From assembly GCA_033439295.1 (NCBI GenBank), contig JAVTLE010000015.1, forward strand, positions 620,001 through 684,000: a DNA stretch of 64,000 bases, given 5' to 3'. Positions 21,584 through 32,401 of the stretch are shown here, piece after piece (positions within the stretch are counted from its first letter, which is position 1; the number at the start of each line of letters is the position of its first letter). The DNA comes from Deuterostichococcus epilithicus. Lineage: Eukaryota; Chlorophyta; Trebouxiophyceae; Prasiolales; Stichococcaceae. A program made the translations under genes and the position numbers. Below the pieces are notes generated by a model. The model was given only the letters and a program-made list of their open reading frames with translations, did no database searches and was not told the origin of the DNA.

Positions 21584-24500
21584 ATGGCAGGCTCGGAGTA
21601 CAGCAGCGTGAGCGGCCTGGCCCGGGTGCTGGACAACCCGCGCTGGCCCATCGCCCGAGCCTGCGCCGCCGTTGCCAACTGCCTGGAGCTCAGCAGGTGA
21701 CCCTTACACGCCAGGCATCGCATGAGGCCTGCACACCATTGGCCAATGCACGTCGGCAGCAGACCTCCTGCCGAGGCAGAAGACCTCCTGCTGAGACGTG
21801 CATCGCTCCCTACGGCCCTACGGGCGTGCGCCACGCTGCCCGCATCACGAGAAGTTTAAAATGAAGGCGGGAAGCAGACCTTAATGCGGCGCACCAATGC
21901 GCAGAGACAACTACCGGCCGTTCTTCGAGCAGACCTTCCCGCTGCTGCTGCGCCGGGTGTTCGGCTACGACGGCGCCTCCTGGCTGACCGCGCTGGCGCA
22001 CAACGGCAAGGAGGCTGACATCAGCGCCCTCCTCGACCTGCTGTCCCCCACAGGCGCGGCTCTTGGCTTCCTCTATGATGTCGCGAACTCTGCAATGGGC
22101 TGAAGTGTGGCAGAATCTCGGAACAAAGCATCGCCCCGCAGAGCACCGCGCGCGTCTGCGAGGCGATTCGACAATTTGACATGCCGGCCGGCGGCGGGCA
22201 AGGGCCAGCAAGCCAGCGGCATCGTCGGAAGCTTGGTTCTGGGTCAGGCGGACGTCTGACGCCGGTGTGGCGGTCTGCAGGCAAGCTGTTCGCGGCGATG
22301 CACGCAGTGGACGCGGACGCGCTGATAAAGTACCACTTTCCCACGGAGCGCCTGCCGACGTACACCCAGGCAAGCTGCCTGCAGCGCAGGTGCTGTGGCA
22401 CTTGCAGGGCTCCCGAGCCTCAACAGCCGCCTCACCCTCGCCAGCTCAATCTCACTGGCTGGGCTCTGCTACTTCATTAAAGCGACACCTTGAGCATGAC
22501 TCTCCATCTCCCCCATAGGTGCTGCTGACCTCGGCGCCGCGCCAGCATGCATGAAGCAACACCATGAAATAACATTGTTGATGCTTCTCGTAGGTCCTGC
22601 TGAGCTCGGCATCGGGGCGCACGATGCTGGGCACCTGGCCGCAATACTCCGGCGGCGCCGTCGGCGTCGACGCCACCAGCCGCCCGCACATCCACCTCAA
22701 CGTCTTCCGCTACTTCCTGGTGCGGCTGCGCTGCGCTTCATGCATGCTCGGCCTTCGGACATGCTGATAGTCTGCATCTCCTGCTTGGCAATGGAGCCTG
22801 CCGTCAATGCGGCTGCAGCAAGTCAACAGCTTGCCAATTGAGGCAGATGCGGCGTTATGCGTGTGCGTCTCCCGCAAGACATATTGGCGGCAGCCTCACT
22901 GATCCCTGGGCTCTCCCAACCTACCGAGGAGATGCAGCTTGTCGGCTGAGGTGTCATCGAGTCAGAGCACTGCATGAATTGATGTCGAGATGAGAGCACG
23001 CGCGGCGCAGGCGTGGTTTGCGTTCTACGTGCTGCGGGGTGGCCTGGCGGACGGCGATGGAGGCCCCGGCCCAGCACGCCCCGGCGGCTACATGGGCTCC
23101 CTCAACCCTGGCCAGCTCACCGGCTCCGTGCTCAAGGCAAGCTATATATGGTCTCCACCAGTGCGCACCTCTTCGTGGTGTGCCCGCGACTGTAGTGGGG
23201 ACGCAAAGTCCGCGAAATTGCATCATTGTTTGGAAATGGCAGTGCGCGTCGAGCGGGAAGGTTACTGATGTCATTCGATGGCGCGTGCATCAGCTTACAA
23301 CCCTCCACTGCCAAGACAGTAGTCATGCTCAGTGAACGTCGAACCGACATGCTGGCCCTGCAGGCGGCGGGCTCGCTGCGGCTGACGCGCGGGCCGGGCG
23401 CCGGCGCCGGCGGCAACCCCTTCTATCGGCTGCTGCGTCTGTACCTGCAGCACTTCCTGCCGCGCGCGCCGCCTGGTGGTCCCAATGGTGCGACTCGTGC
23501 CTGCCGCTTTGCCGACCTTGGGGCCTTGGCCAGCACGTGGACGGATGCGCTGCTATGCATGCGCCAGACAGCACGCGAGACCCAGTTCGGCGTCATGCAG
23601 CACTCTGTGTCAGCAGGCAGCTACAGGGTGCAGCGGCTGTTGGCATGCAGGAAACTCTAAGTCCTGATCAAAGTCACCATCCGCCAACAGGCAACGGAGG
23701 CATTGCCTGAGAACAGCCGCTTACATACTGGTGGCGCAGTGGCCAACACTACAGCATGCGAAGCCACCAAATTTTACATCAGCAGGCTGCAGCCCAGCGG
23801 GCGAGGTGTTTTGCAGCGTGCACATGGATCGGTGGCTGAGAACAAAGTTCTCGACAATACAAGCCATTCAACAACCAAAATTGCCACTGCACCAACAGCC
23901 GGCAGCAACAAAAGCTTGCACAGGCATGGTGGCCAAAGTCACAGCATCCAAGAGACGAGCCCTGCGGTAACAGGCGGCGGCAGCCCGGTAGGCGAGGTGT
24001 TTTACAGCGTGCTCGTGGAGTGGTGGCTCACCGACGGTGAGGAGCCGCTGCCGCTGTCGACACCCGCGGGCGCTGGTGCGGCTGCGACGACGACGGCAGC
24101 CGCCTCCACTCCTGGCACCGCGCAACCCCTGCGGTGCGGAGCATGCCTGTGCCTGGCTGCTGGCTGTGTGACCCTGGGCATCACCGTGGCTGCGTGTCTT
24201 CGGAGCCTGTGCAGCTTGCCCAGCTGTGGCAAGTTATGAAGACCGAATGCCAAAGGGCCCGATGCAGACATGTGCTGGAGAGAGTGCAGTGATGGTTCAA
24301 ATATTAATAATTGCAACAGATGTCGGCCGCATGGCCGGCGCAGACGACACCTTTTTGCTGAGCACTCTCCCGCATCTGTCTGCATCGTTCCACAATGGTG
24401 TTGCACTCGCACCCTGCCATTCCACTGCCACAGTGTGGGACTTGCAAGCTGCGGACGATCACGAGCTGCAGGGGATACGATCGAGTGAGCTCCTCCTGGG

Positions 24501-27500
24501 AGTGACCAGACCACTGCCAGTCACTTCCCAGGAGTCATGCCCCCCTGCGTTGCCGCTTCGCAGGTCGCTGACGTACGAGGCGCCAAGCGCAGAGCTGCTG
24601 GAGGCTCTGACGGTGCTGGTGCGACACGCTACCGTCCTGGAGGACGCGCCTGCGGCTTTGGGGCCGACTCCAGGTGGCGGCGGCGGCCAGCCGCAGCCGG
24701 CGCAGGGCGCCATGGCATGGCTGCCGCTGCCGCCGGTGGCGGCGGCGCCGCCGGTTGCCGCGCGGGCACCCCGGCTGGCGGCCGCCGCCGNGGCTGGGCG
24801 CTGCCGGCGCGCCCGCAGCGCAGGTGCGTTGCTGCGCCGGCATCAGGCAGTCTGCTCGCTGGCTCGGCCTTGCTGGCGATGGTACCGACAGAGCCGCTCT
24901 CTCTTTCTTGCAGAATCGGAGGTTGGTGGCAGCAAGCCTGTTCAGGGTAACATGCACGGGGCATGAAACGAAAGAAAATAACCACTCCGCTGCACTCCCA
25001 CGCGGCGCCTGGACGAGTGTCCCTCTACAGGCACAGCAAGCATTCTCTATGCTGTGCAGGCTCTGGGGAGGCGGTTGTACCGCCTGCTGAAGCGTGCGCT
25101 GAGCTTCTGGCCGGAGCAGCGCTCTGTGGAGCCGGTGTTCACGCTGTGGGTGGCGCTGCTGGCGCCCTGGACAGTGCCCGAGGCACCAGGTGAGCCAGCA
25201 TTGCCTCTATCTCTCGCACGAGTGTCCCCGAGCCTGCGGGTGATGCTGCTGGCGCCTTGGGCGGTGGGCGGTGCCCAAGGCACCGTGTGCGCGATCCTTT
25301 TTGAGTGCCTCCCTCAGCGGGGACGGTAGCTGGTGGGTCCAGCTTTCAGAACTTGTTAAATTTGGCCTCCCAGTGTCATCTCTCACGGCTGATACTGAGC
25401 GAACGTATGACGAGCTCGAGCACCGGCCTGCAGCTCAGTCTTCAGGGACGATGACAGCCATCGCTTTGGCTCGCTTCTGTAACTCAGCAGCAGCAGATGG
25501 CACGTGCACGTGGTTCTGCAAGTGTGCTAAGGAGGGTGCAAAAGTGCTTGACGAATTAATGATTGCAACAGATGTTGGCCGCATGGCCGGCGCAGACGAC
25601 CCACACTTCACTGAGCGCCCACCCCCCCCCGCCCTCTTCACATATGCCTACATGTGCAGTGCGCCAAAATTTCAAGCTTGCACAGATTCCACATGTTGCG
25701 AGTGCAGCTGTGGCACTCGCAGCTGCAGATGACCGTGCTTCAGACTGTCAGCTTCCTTTAGACCCAGTCCACAAGTTTCCTACAATCCAAATGCCGACTG
25801 GAGACCGATAAGCAAGCGCTGTGTGCTGCCGCAGGGTGGTCAGCGCCAAAGCAGGAGCAGGGCGGCGGCAGCATGGCGCGGCAGCTGTCGCGCGCCAGCA
25901 GCCTGCTGCCGCATGGCGCCGCGGGCGGCTTGCGCCGTGGCAGCGTGGACCTTCGCTTTGCCTGCCCCCCGGGTGGTCGCCTGCTCCCAGTCCCCTTTAC
26001 ATGCGTCTCATGGGAATGCGGGGCCAACCATGGAGCAGCTGCAACGTCATGGTGCAGCGGCGCTGTTGTGTCTACATGCAAGCATGCCAGACGTGTCTAT
26101 CGGAGGGAAAATGACGGTCAAAGCTATCACTGTATTCCAGCCACTTGATCCATGTCTGGGCTGCTCGATGCTGCTGCTGCGGCCCACGGCAGGTGGCCAC
26201 GGTCACCTCAAACGGCACATCCCCCTTGCGAGCACGCCAGTGTGTGGTCTGCTGCATGGTACCGCCAGCGGGCGCTGTTCCGAGAGGCCTGACACCTGCT
26301 GCGAACGTGTCGGTGGCAGGCGGCGCCGGCGCAGCAGGCGGCCGATACGACGCCCGGTGCTGGCAGCCGCACGTGCTCGCGCACCTGCCGGTATATGGCG
26401 TTCTGGTGCCGCTGGCTGCGGAGGCGGCGGNGGCGCGGGTGCGGGCGCGCGGCCAGGAGCCGGCGGCCACGCTGCTCAAGGTGCTGCGGCAGGCCGGACA
26501 TGTCTGTGCTCTCGCTGCCGGCTGGCGCCCTGAGAAGCGTGATGAAGGCTCACACGATGTGCTGGATGCGTGACGGTCGCACACCCTGACGCTGTCCGTG
26601 TGGCCGAAGCTGGGCTTCTCCCAGCAGATGCATCCCCACTGCTCCCGCGATGCTCGGGAGTGTGACGCCTCTGCCTGGCATCTATTGTGACCCAACTGTG
26701 TCGCTCCATCACACATCGGTGCACATGCCCTGCGGTCACTCACCCCAACAAAGAACTGCACCCCCGCGAGCGATCGGAGACAACCCGCAGCCATAAATCG
26801 TGAGACTGAAGCGATCATCCAAATCCTGTAACGACTTTGGGAAACCCCCCTTTACGATGCGCTGCAGGTGCTGGAGGTGTTCCAGGCGGCGCCGGAGCTG
26901 GCGGACCTGCTGCAGGCCGTGGAGGAGGAGGCGGCGCGGTTCAGCGGCGGCGGCGCGACGCCGCGGCGGCGCCCGGATGGCCCCTTCGCCGAGCTGCTGC
27001 CCTGGGCGGGCGAGCAGGTCGCAGACTGGGAGGCCGCCGCCTCCGCCGGCGCCTCGCTGCCGGACGTAAGCCGTGTGCCTCCCTGGCACTCCCGCCCAGT
27101 CCGGCAGGCCCCGTCTTCAGCCATGGATCCGTGAGCAGATCAAATGACGGATAATGGCAGCGCAATTTGAATGCAGGTGCAACTTCCATGGATGCGGTCA
27201 GCAGCGCTTGCACAAACAGCAGCAGGAGCTGCCATCTGCAGGCGCAGCTGCTGACCTGACTCTCCCCTCGCCCACCTGCGCAGGACGTGCCGCCGGAGCT
27301 GAGCATGTTTGCGACAGACGCGCGCGGCGCCGCCCCCTGGGTCGCCGCTGTGCTGCGAACCAGCGAGGGCGCTGCGCCGCCGCAGCTGCTGGCAGGCCTG
27401 CGGGCGGTGGCGGAGGCGGTGCTGCCGCTCGACCGGGTAGTGGCCGCAGAGCAGCCGCCGCCGCCGCCCGTGGTGCCGACGCGGGGCCCGCCGGGGCAGG

Positions 27501-28488
27501 TGTGAACTTGCTTCCTGCCGGTTCCAACCCGGTTTCATGCCCGGGCTCAACCTGTAGTCTGGGATGAATCCCTCCACTCGTAGTGGCAGCCTGCTTTGTG
27601 AGGGGCTTGGCACTTGTGACCGCATCAGGTCTGCCGTCAGCATCGCCATCGCACATGTGCAGCACCGGCCGCCGCTCACCCAGTCCGGCAGTGCACAGGC
27701 AGCAGCCGCGCGCCGCTGGCAACTGCAGCCCATCGCGCGTGCGCCCTGGTGTTTCGTGCGCAGGGCTTGCGGCGGGGCCACTGGAGCCAGGTGCGCTACA
27801 GGGGGGACCCGCTGCGGCGGCCGATCGCCTCCTACGAGGTGGCGCCGCTGGCGCGGCTGGCAGTGCGCGCCAGCGAGGCCGCCAACGCGCGGCTGCGGCT
27901 GGACGTGCCTGTGGCGGAGGACGAGACGCCACCGCAGGGGCTGCTGCAGGTGCTCATTTTGCACGATCATCAATCATACCATTGATAAAATTTTGTCAGT
28001 TCCGTCGGAGCCTTTGGCCATAATTCATGGGGGCGAGCTGTGCAGCACTCAGCACACGACAGTCGGACAGGAGGCGCTGCTCCGCATCGAATGCAGGGTC
28101 CGCCCGTGGTCCCGCGGGCATGTGGTTGCTGGGCAAGATGACTGCCTGCATCTCTGGCACTGTGGACTGCACCAGCGAGTCAGGTCTTGCAAAGCTCGGT
28201 CCTGCATCTCTAATGTCCTGTTTCTTGTACATCATGCATGTCGGGGCTTTGGTGCAGGGTGTGATGCTGCGCGCTCGCCGGAGGGGCTGGCGCGTCAACC
28301 TGCGGCCGCTGGCGGAGCGGCGCTCGCTGCTGTTCCTCGCGTGCGTGTGGCTGGCGCTGCGCTGGCTGCTGTGGCCGCTGGCGCGCCTCGCCTGGCTGGT
28401 GGCGACCACGCCGTTCGAGGAGGAGCAGGGCTTTGGGCGCCGCGACGGCGGCCAGCAGTGGGACGCCCACCGCGACAGCGGCTACTGA
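21584..28488 (+). CDS. SMPD4: Sphingomyelin phosphodiesterase 4 (SMPD4, neutral sphingomyelinase 3-like)
   Basis: Large membrane protein of the SMPD4 family; the animal protein sits at the nuclear envelope and ER and is assigned neutral sphingomyelinase activity. About fourteen exons are visible. The first starts at ATG 21584 (SVSGLARVLDNPRWPIARAC). Later ones carry NYRPFFEQTFPLLLRRVFGY, DADALIKYHFPTERLPTYTQ, PHIHLNVFRYFL, AFYVLRGG, NPFYRLLRLYLQHFLPR, GEVFYSVLVEWWLTDGEEPL, APSAELLEALTVLVRHATVL, RRLYRLLKRALSFWPEQRS, CWQPHVLAHLPVYGVLVPLA and VFQAAPELADLLQAVEEEA. The exon 27764-27949 has the family signature YRGDPLRRPIASYEVAPLAR. The last exon (about 28258-28488) has the C-terminal anchor LLFLACVWLALRWLLWPLAR, then an acidic tail with a TGA at 28486. 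Middle exons between 25800 and 26500 are the least certain. Confidence 0.85.
22516..22552 (+). repeat. Intronic echo of the SMPD4 exon starting at 22594
   Basis: TAGGTGCTGCTGACCTCGGC here matches TAGGTCCTGCTGAGCTCGGC at 22591 with two differences, at a constant offset of 75, then fades. The AG acceptor is kept. Confidence 0.8.
23781..23840 (+). repeat. Intronic echo of the SMPD4 exon near 23975
   Basis: About 60 bases match 23972-24031 without gaps at offset 191, including GGCGAGGTGTTTT. In frame it still reads PAGEVFCSVHMDRWLRT against the exon's PVGEVFYSVLVEWWLTD. It is either a decayed duplicate or a possible alternative exon. Confidence 0.85.
24303..24349 (+). repeat. Dispersed intronic repeat, copy 1
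   Basis: 46 bases containing TTGCAACAGATGT and GGCCGCATGGCCGGCGCAGA recur at 25555-25600 with two substitutions. It lies in an SMPD4 intron. Confidence 0.9.
25240..25285 (+). repeat. Downstream echo of an SMPD4 exon end
   Basis: ATGCTGCTGGCGCCTTGGGC and the following GTGCCCAAGGCACC echo the exon end at about 25155-25190 (GCGCTGCTGGCGCCCTGGAC, GTGCCCGAGGCACC), with a small insertion. Confidence 0.65.
25555..25600 (+). repeat. Dispersed intronic repeat, copy 2
   Basis: Second copy of the 46-base element at 24303-24349, in a different SMPD4 intron. The similarity may extend weakly for another 100 bases downstream in both. Confidence 0.9.
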
Positions 28489-28739
28489 GCGATGAATCAC
28501 TAGGCGGCTGTACAAGTCGCTGAGGGTGTAGCGGGTGGTGTGTCGTCCAGTGCACATCGAGGCAAGTTGTGGTTGAGTCAAGACCGCCACACGTGGATCG
28601 TGGTCGAGAGGCAGCAGACGAAGGAAAGTGCATGAGGCTCGTGGTGGATGTTTCTGCAGGCCTCCCGAAATAGCTGCCGCATGCTAATTGCAGTGTGGCG
28701 CGCTATTAGACCCACTCCAGTACGTGTGCCTCTCGTTGG

Positions 28740-28744
28740 TGTAA
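28740..28744 (+). terminator. Candidate polyadenylation signal TGTAA of SMPD4
   Basis: TGTAA is the usual poly(A) signal in green algae. This one lies 252 bases after the stop codon, at a plausible 3' UTR length. Confidence 0.35.
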
Positions 28745-29381
28745 CTAGTGCCGGCTGATCCATCATCCCTATCCACTCCCATATCACTCTTCAGTGCACC
28801 AGCAGCTGCCCACCTTGCCGCTGGTGACGCTCCATGCCTCCATCCATGAGCTGCTGCATGGGCCAGCCTGATGGGTTTGCCACTCATGTGTGACGACCTG
28901 GCCGGCAGCGAGACAGCGCCGCTGCAGCTGGCTGCGGCGTCCGAGTTGGAGGCTGCAAATCTGCGATCCAGGACTACGAGTATGTCCACCACTAGCCCTG
29001 CAGGGTTCTCCTGGTGGCGCAATTTTGAGCGTGCCAGAGTGTATATCCTTGACGGCATTCAGCGTTAGGTTTATCAGCAACTAGCACATCGCAGAGCCGC
29101 TGCAGGTGGCCAGGCAGCAGCGTCGCCGGCGGCGGTTGCACAGTCTGTTTGGAATTCGCAGCAGCGGCTTGCGGTTCTCCCAATGGTAATCAGCTGCCGC
29201 AGCGCAGCCAGCTTGCACAGCGCCATGCTGAACAGCCACTGCAAGCTGGCAGCAACGCTATCGAGCAGCTGCTCCGTCAGCGAGGTGGCCCCAGCAATGC
29301 CGGCGCCGCCAGTGAGGCTGGTGTGACTCAGTTACAGGGCCTGCGGGAGCCTCGGCAAGTGCGGCTTCATCCCAGGCCCTC

Positions 29382-29386
29382 TTACA
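29382..29386 (-). terminator. Candidate polyadenylation signal TGTAA of the J-domain gene
   Basis: TTACA on the plus strand is TGTAA in the transcript sense, about 175 bases past the stop. A second one lies at 29332-29336. Confidence 0.35.
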
Positions 29387-29558
29387 CAAAGTGGCTCACA
29401 AATGAGTCTCGCCAGCAATCAAACTCGAGAACATCGCAATGCTCACTGCTTCACAACTCAACGCCACAGGCCAGCAACCTCCCCAAGTATGCTCTCACAC
29501 TCACGGCAAACACCCCACTCGCGAGTTCCCCCTTGCTGCCAGCAGCTCGGCAGCGGGG

Positions 29559-31521
29559 TCACGTCAGGTGCCGCTTCCGCCTGAGGCCGGCCAATTGCCC
29601 TCGCAGCCGCTCGCTGGCACCAGCATAATGCAACTCCCCTGCAGCTTCCGGGCCCTCCGCGGCGTGACCGACCCCGCTATCCTGACCCCCGCTCTCCGCG
29701 CCGCCGGCGGCATCCCTGTGCCCGCTGATCGGAGCAGCGCCGGTGCTGTCTGTGCTGCCTGCCTGGCTGTTGCTTGTGGCGTTGCTGCGGCCAACACCGC
29801 CGCCGCTGCCACTGCTTCTGTCGCCGCTGCCGCCGTCGCCGCCATCTTCGCCCATGAGGCTAGCCAGCAGCTCCAGGTGTTCCTCCGCCGCGGCCTCCTC
29901 CTCCGCATCCCACCAGTCGCAGTCCTCGGAGCCCCAAGCGCGCCAGTCCTGCTGCTCGCGCATCGCGCTGCCCGCCGCGGCGTCCGTCTCGAAGAGCACG
30001 CGCTGCTCGTCAGGGGCGCCGTCCGCCCTGGGCGCCGCTGCATGAGGACCAGCGGCGGCGGCGGCGACNGTCTGCACCCTGTCGGCGCCGCCGCCACCGC
30101 GGTGCCGGCGGCTAAGCCTGTCCCACCTGGCATTGGCGTCCGCCGCAGCGCTGCGCGCCTGCGCAGTCACGCCGCCGCCCTGCGCCGGCCGCTGGTGCCA
30201 AAAGCTGCCACCGGCACCGGGTGCGCCGACTGCAGGTGCCTGCGCGGCTTCCTCCGCCCGTGCCTGGGCATCCAAGTGGTCAGCGTGCTGGCCTGTCTGG
30301 GCTCCGTGCGCCCCGCCAACGGCGGTGCTGCCGTACTGTTCTGTTGTGGGCGCCGCCGCCAGCAGGTCACGGCCGGCGTACGGAGCTGCAGCAGAGCTGT
30401 CGCGCTGGCGGGTGGCGCCGGGCTGCGGGGCGCTGTTATTGACGGGCTGTGGGCCCTCGCACTCGACGCCGGGCGCCGCTGCTGCCGGCGATGCTGCGCG
30501 CGTCTCCGCCCGGTATGCCGCCTTGCGCCTCAGTGTATCCAGTTGGGTTTGCACCTGCAGCATCCATGAACACCCCAGCCTCACTGGTTCCGCACACAGG
30601 GTGTTGGCGGCATGCACGGCGGCAGGCGTTCATCCTTGGCTCTGCAAGCCATGAATCTAGATATTGACTAGTGCAGCCTTCGCAGCTCTCGAATTGCGGT
30701 GGCCGCCACATTAAGCTGCCCAGCGCCGCAACGGATCCGACATCTTCCTTCAGCAGTACAAACGCGTGGGAAAACCGCTCTGTAATGCCTCTGCAGCACG
30801 ACAACATTTCATCAGGGCCCACCTGCTGGCGGTGCGCCGGCTCCAGGCGCTCGCTGCTGCCGTAGGGGTTGGGCTCCCCCGCCTTGTGCTGCTGCGCCTG
30901 CCAGGCGCGTGACATCCGGAAGCGCCAGTGCCTGTGCATAATCAAGTCTGTGAATTTGCATACTTCTGCGACCGCATACTTCTGCAGCCTGCAAGCAGGC
31001 GAGCTTGCCAGGGACACCCGCACGTCAGCTCATGAAGCAGCATGTCTCCAGGGAAAAGCTCTGATCGGAGGCAGTCTACAGTCAGCCTGGGACGCACCAG
31101 TCATGAAAGTCCCAGGAGTCTTTGCCGGGCGGCTGAGCCTCCTGCGGCTGCCCACGCCGCTTGATCAGGCTCTCGTATGCCTCCTGAATCTGCACATCAT
31201 GTCCTCGGCTGTCAAGAGCAGGTCCGATGAGATTCGAGCCATTGTGCGTGTCTGCTAGAAAGATGCAATCCTCAAATGACATTGTGGCGCCTGCACAGTT
31301 TGCTGCAGCCAGTTGCATATCTGGAATCTATTTCCATCATCATTGTCTGCAAACCCCTGCGTTCGGACCTGGATGAAGCGATCCTGGGAGCCGCCGTCGT
31401 GCGCAATGTCTGGGTGCGTCCGCAGGACCAGTTTGCGGTACGCCCGCTTGATGACCTCCTTCGCCGCGCCCGGCTGCACGCCTAGCAGCGTGTGCGCATC
31501 GCCGCCGCTGTTTGTCTGCAT
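29559..31521 (-). CDS. J-domain (DnaJ/HSP40) protein with a long disordered tail
   Basis: Co-chaperone with an N-terminal J domain that would stimulate an Hsp70. Exon 1 (31521-31369) holds DAHTLLGVQPGAAKEVIKRA and RKLVLRTHPDIAHDGG with the HPD tripeptide. Exon 2 (31189-31098) gives IQEAYESLIKRRGQ and ends DSWDFHDW. The next exon begins HWRFRMSRAWQAQQ, so the junction reads WDFHDWHWRFRMSRAW, a segment typical of plant J proteins of this type. The last exon (from about 30553 to 29559) is about 330 residues of Ala/Gly/Ser/Gln-rich sequence with an acidic patch CDWWDAEEEAAAEEHLELLA and a basic end RLRGQLAGLRRKRHLT. The ATG at 31521 sits directly before the J domain; an upstream exon with a transit peptide is possible because the frame stays open to about 32265. 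No Gly/Phe or zinc-finger region is present. Confidence 0.82.
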
Positions 31522-32401
31522 ACGTGGAACTGCTAGTGGAGGAGGCCAGCTACTCGTTCTCAACTTGCAAAACCAAATGCCGCCAGGTTCAGCAAAGCAT
31601 GATTGCTCATGCAAGCATGCCTTGATGTCAGCCGCAGGGCGCACTGGCTGACAGCTGCAAGGCAGCACGCGCAGGTGCTTGCGGCACATGTCAAAGTACC
31701 TTTGCATGGCACTGAGTTGGCCCAGTACGTTGCCCCGCCCATTCTGCGGCGCCACGCTGGCTGCACTTGCCAGCAGGCCTGGACCGCAAATGCCATGCTG
31801 ACGAGGCCGGAGTGTGCAGCAGAGCACAGCCTCTGTGGCCTTGTAGCCAGTGGGCATGCATGTGCGGACAATTGATGCCCAAAGAGACCGGATTGTCCAG
31901 GGCTGGTTCTGGGCTGAGCCAACAAGGTCGAAGGCCAGGGCGGATGCACTAACTCGCGCCTGTTCTTTGAGGCGCGCTGACAAATCTCGCAACAGATCAA
32001 GTTGGACTTGAGAAACGCACTGAAATGCCCGCGGGGCTCGGCTTCTCACGCGCAGCAGCGCCACATCAGCATGCAGATACCATGACATCGGAACAACTGC
32101 AGGTAACACGCACATTGACCTCCACAGCTGACCTGCTTTCAAGAAATTTTGCCAGAGTTGCGTACTATTCCGCGGCAGTCTTGACGACGGTGGTGCGAAA
32201 ACCCAGCATTGCGATGGCGTTAGCTTGCGGGCCCGGTGTTCTGGCACTGGACTGCAGAGCAGCAAATGCGCCGCTGTCGGGGTGCAACAGAGCTACCAGG
32301 CTCAGGTACGTGGGCAGCCTGCTGTGCGCGTGGCATTGTCCCAACATATCTTTGGACATATCGATGTGCATGACTTTCAGTGCCACTGCAGGCCGCTCGC
32401 G
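31522..32401. promoter_or_regulatory. Head-to-head region between J-domain and plastid-protein genes
   Basis: The two start codons diverge across 880 bases. The minus strand stays open here for over 240 codons upstream of the J-domain ATG, so a 5' exon of that gene may lie inside. No core promoter motif was recognised. Confidence 0.4.

Larger units (their letters stand above)
28489..29558. other. Tail-to-tail intergenic region
   Basis: It separates SMPD4 and the J-domain gene. TGTAA at 28740-28744 (plus strand, 252 bases past the SMPD4 stop) and TTACA at 29332-29336 and 29382-29386 (TGTAA on the minus strand) fit polyadenylation signals for the two genes. No other gene was seen. Confidence 0.5.

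Noticed and set aside
29439-30569. 376-codon plus-strand open frame
   Set aside because: It is antisense to the long last exon of the J-domain gene, which is fixed by in-phase splicing to the J domain.
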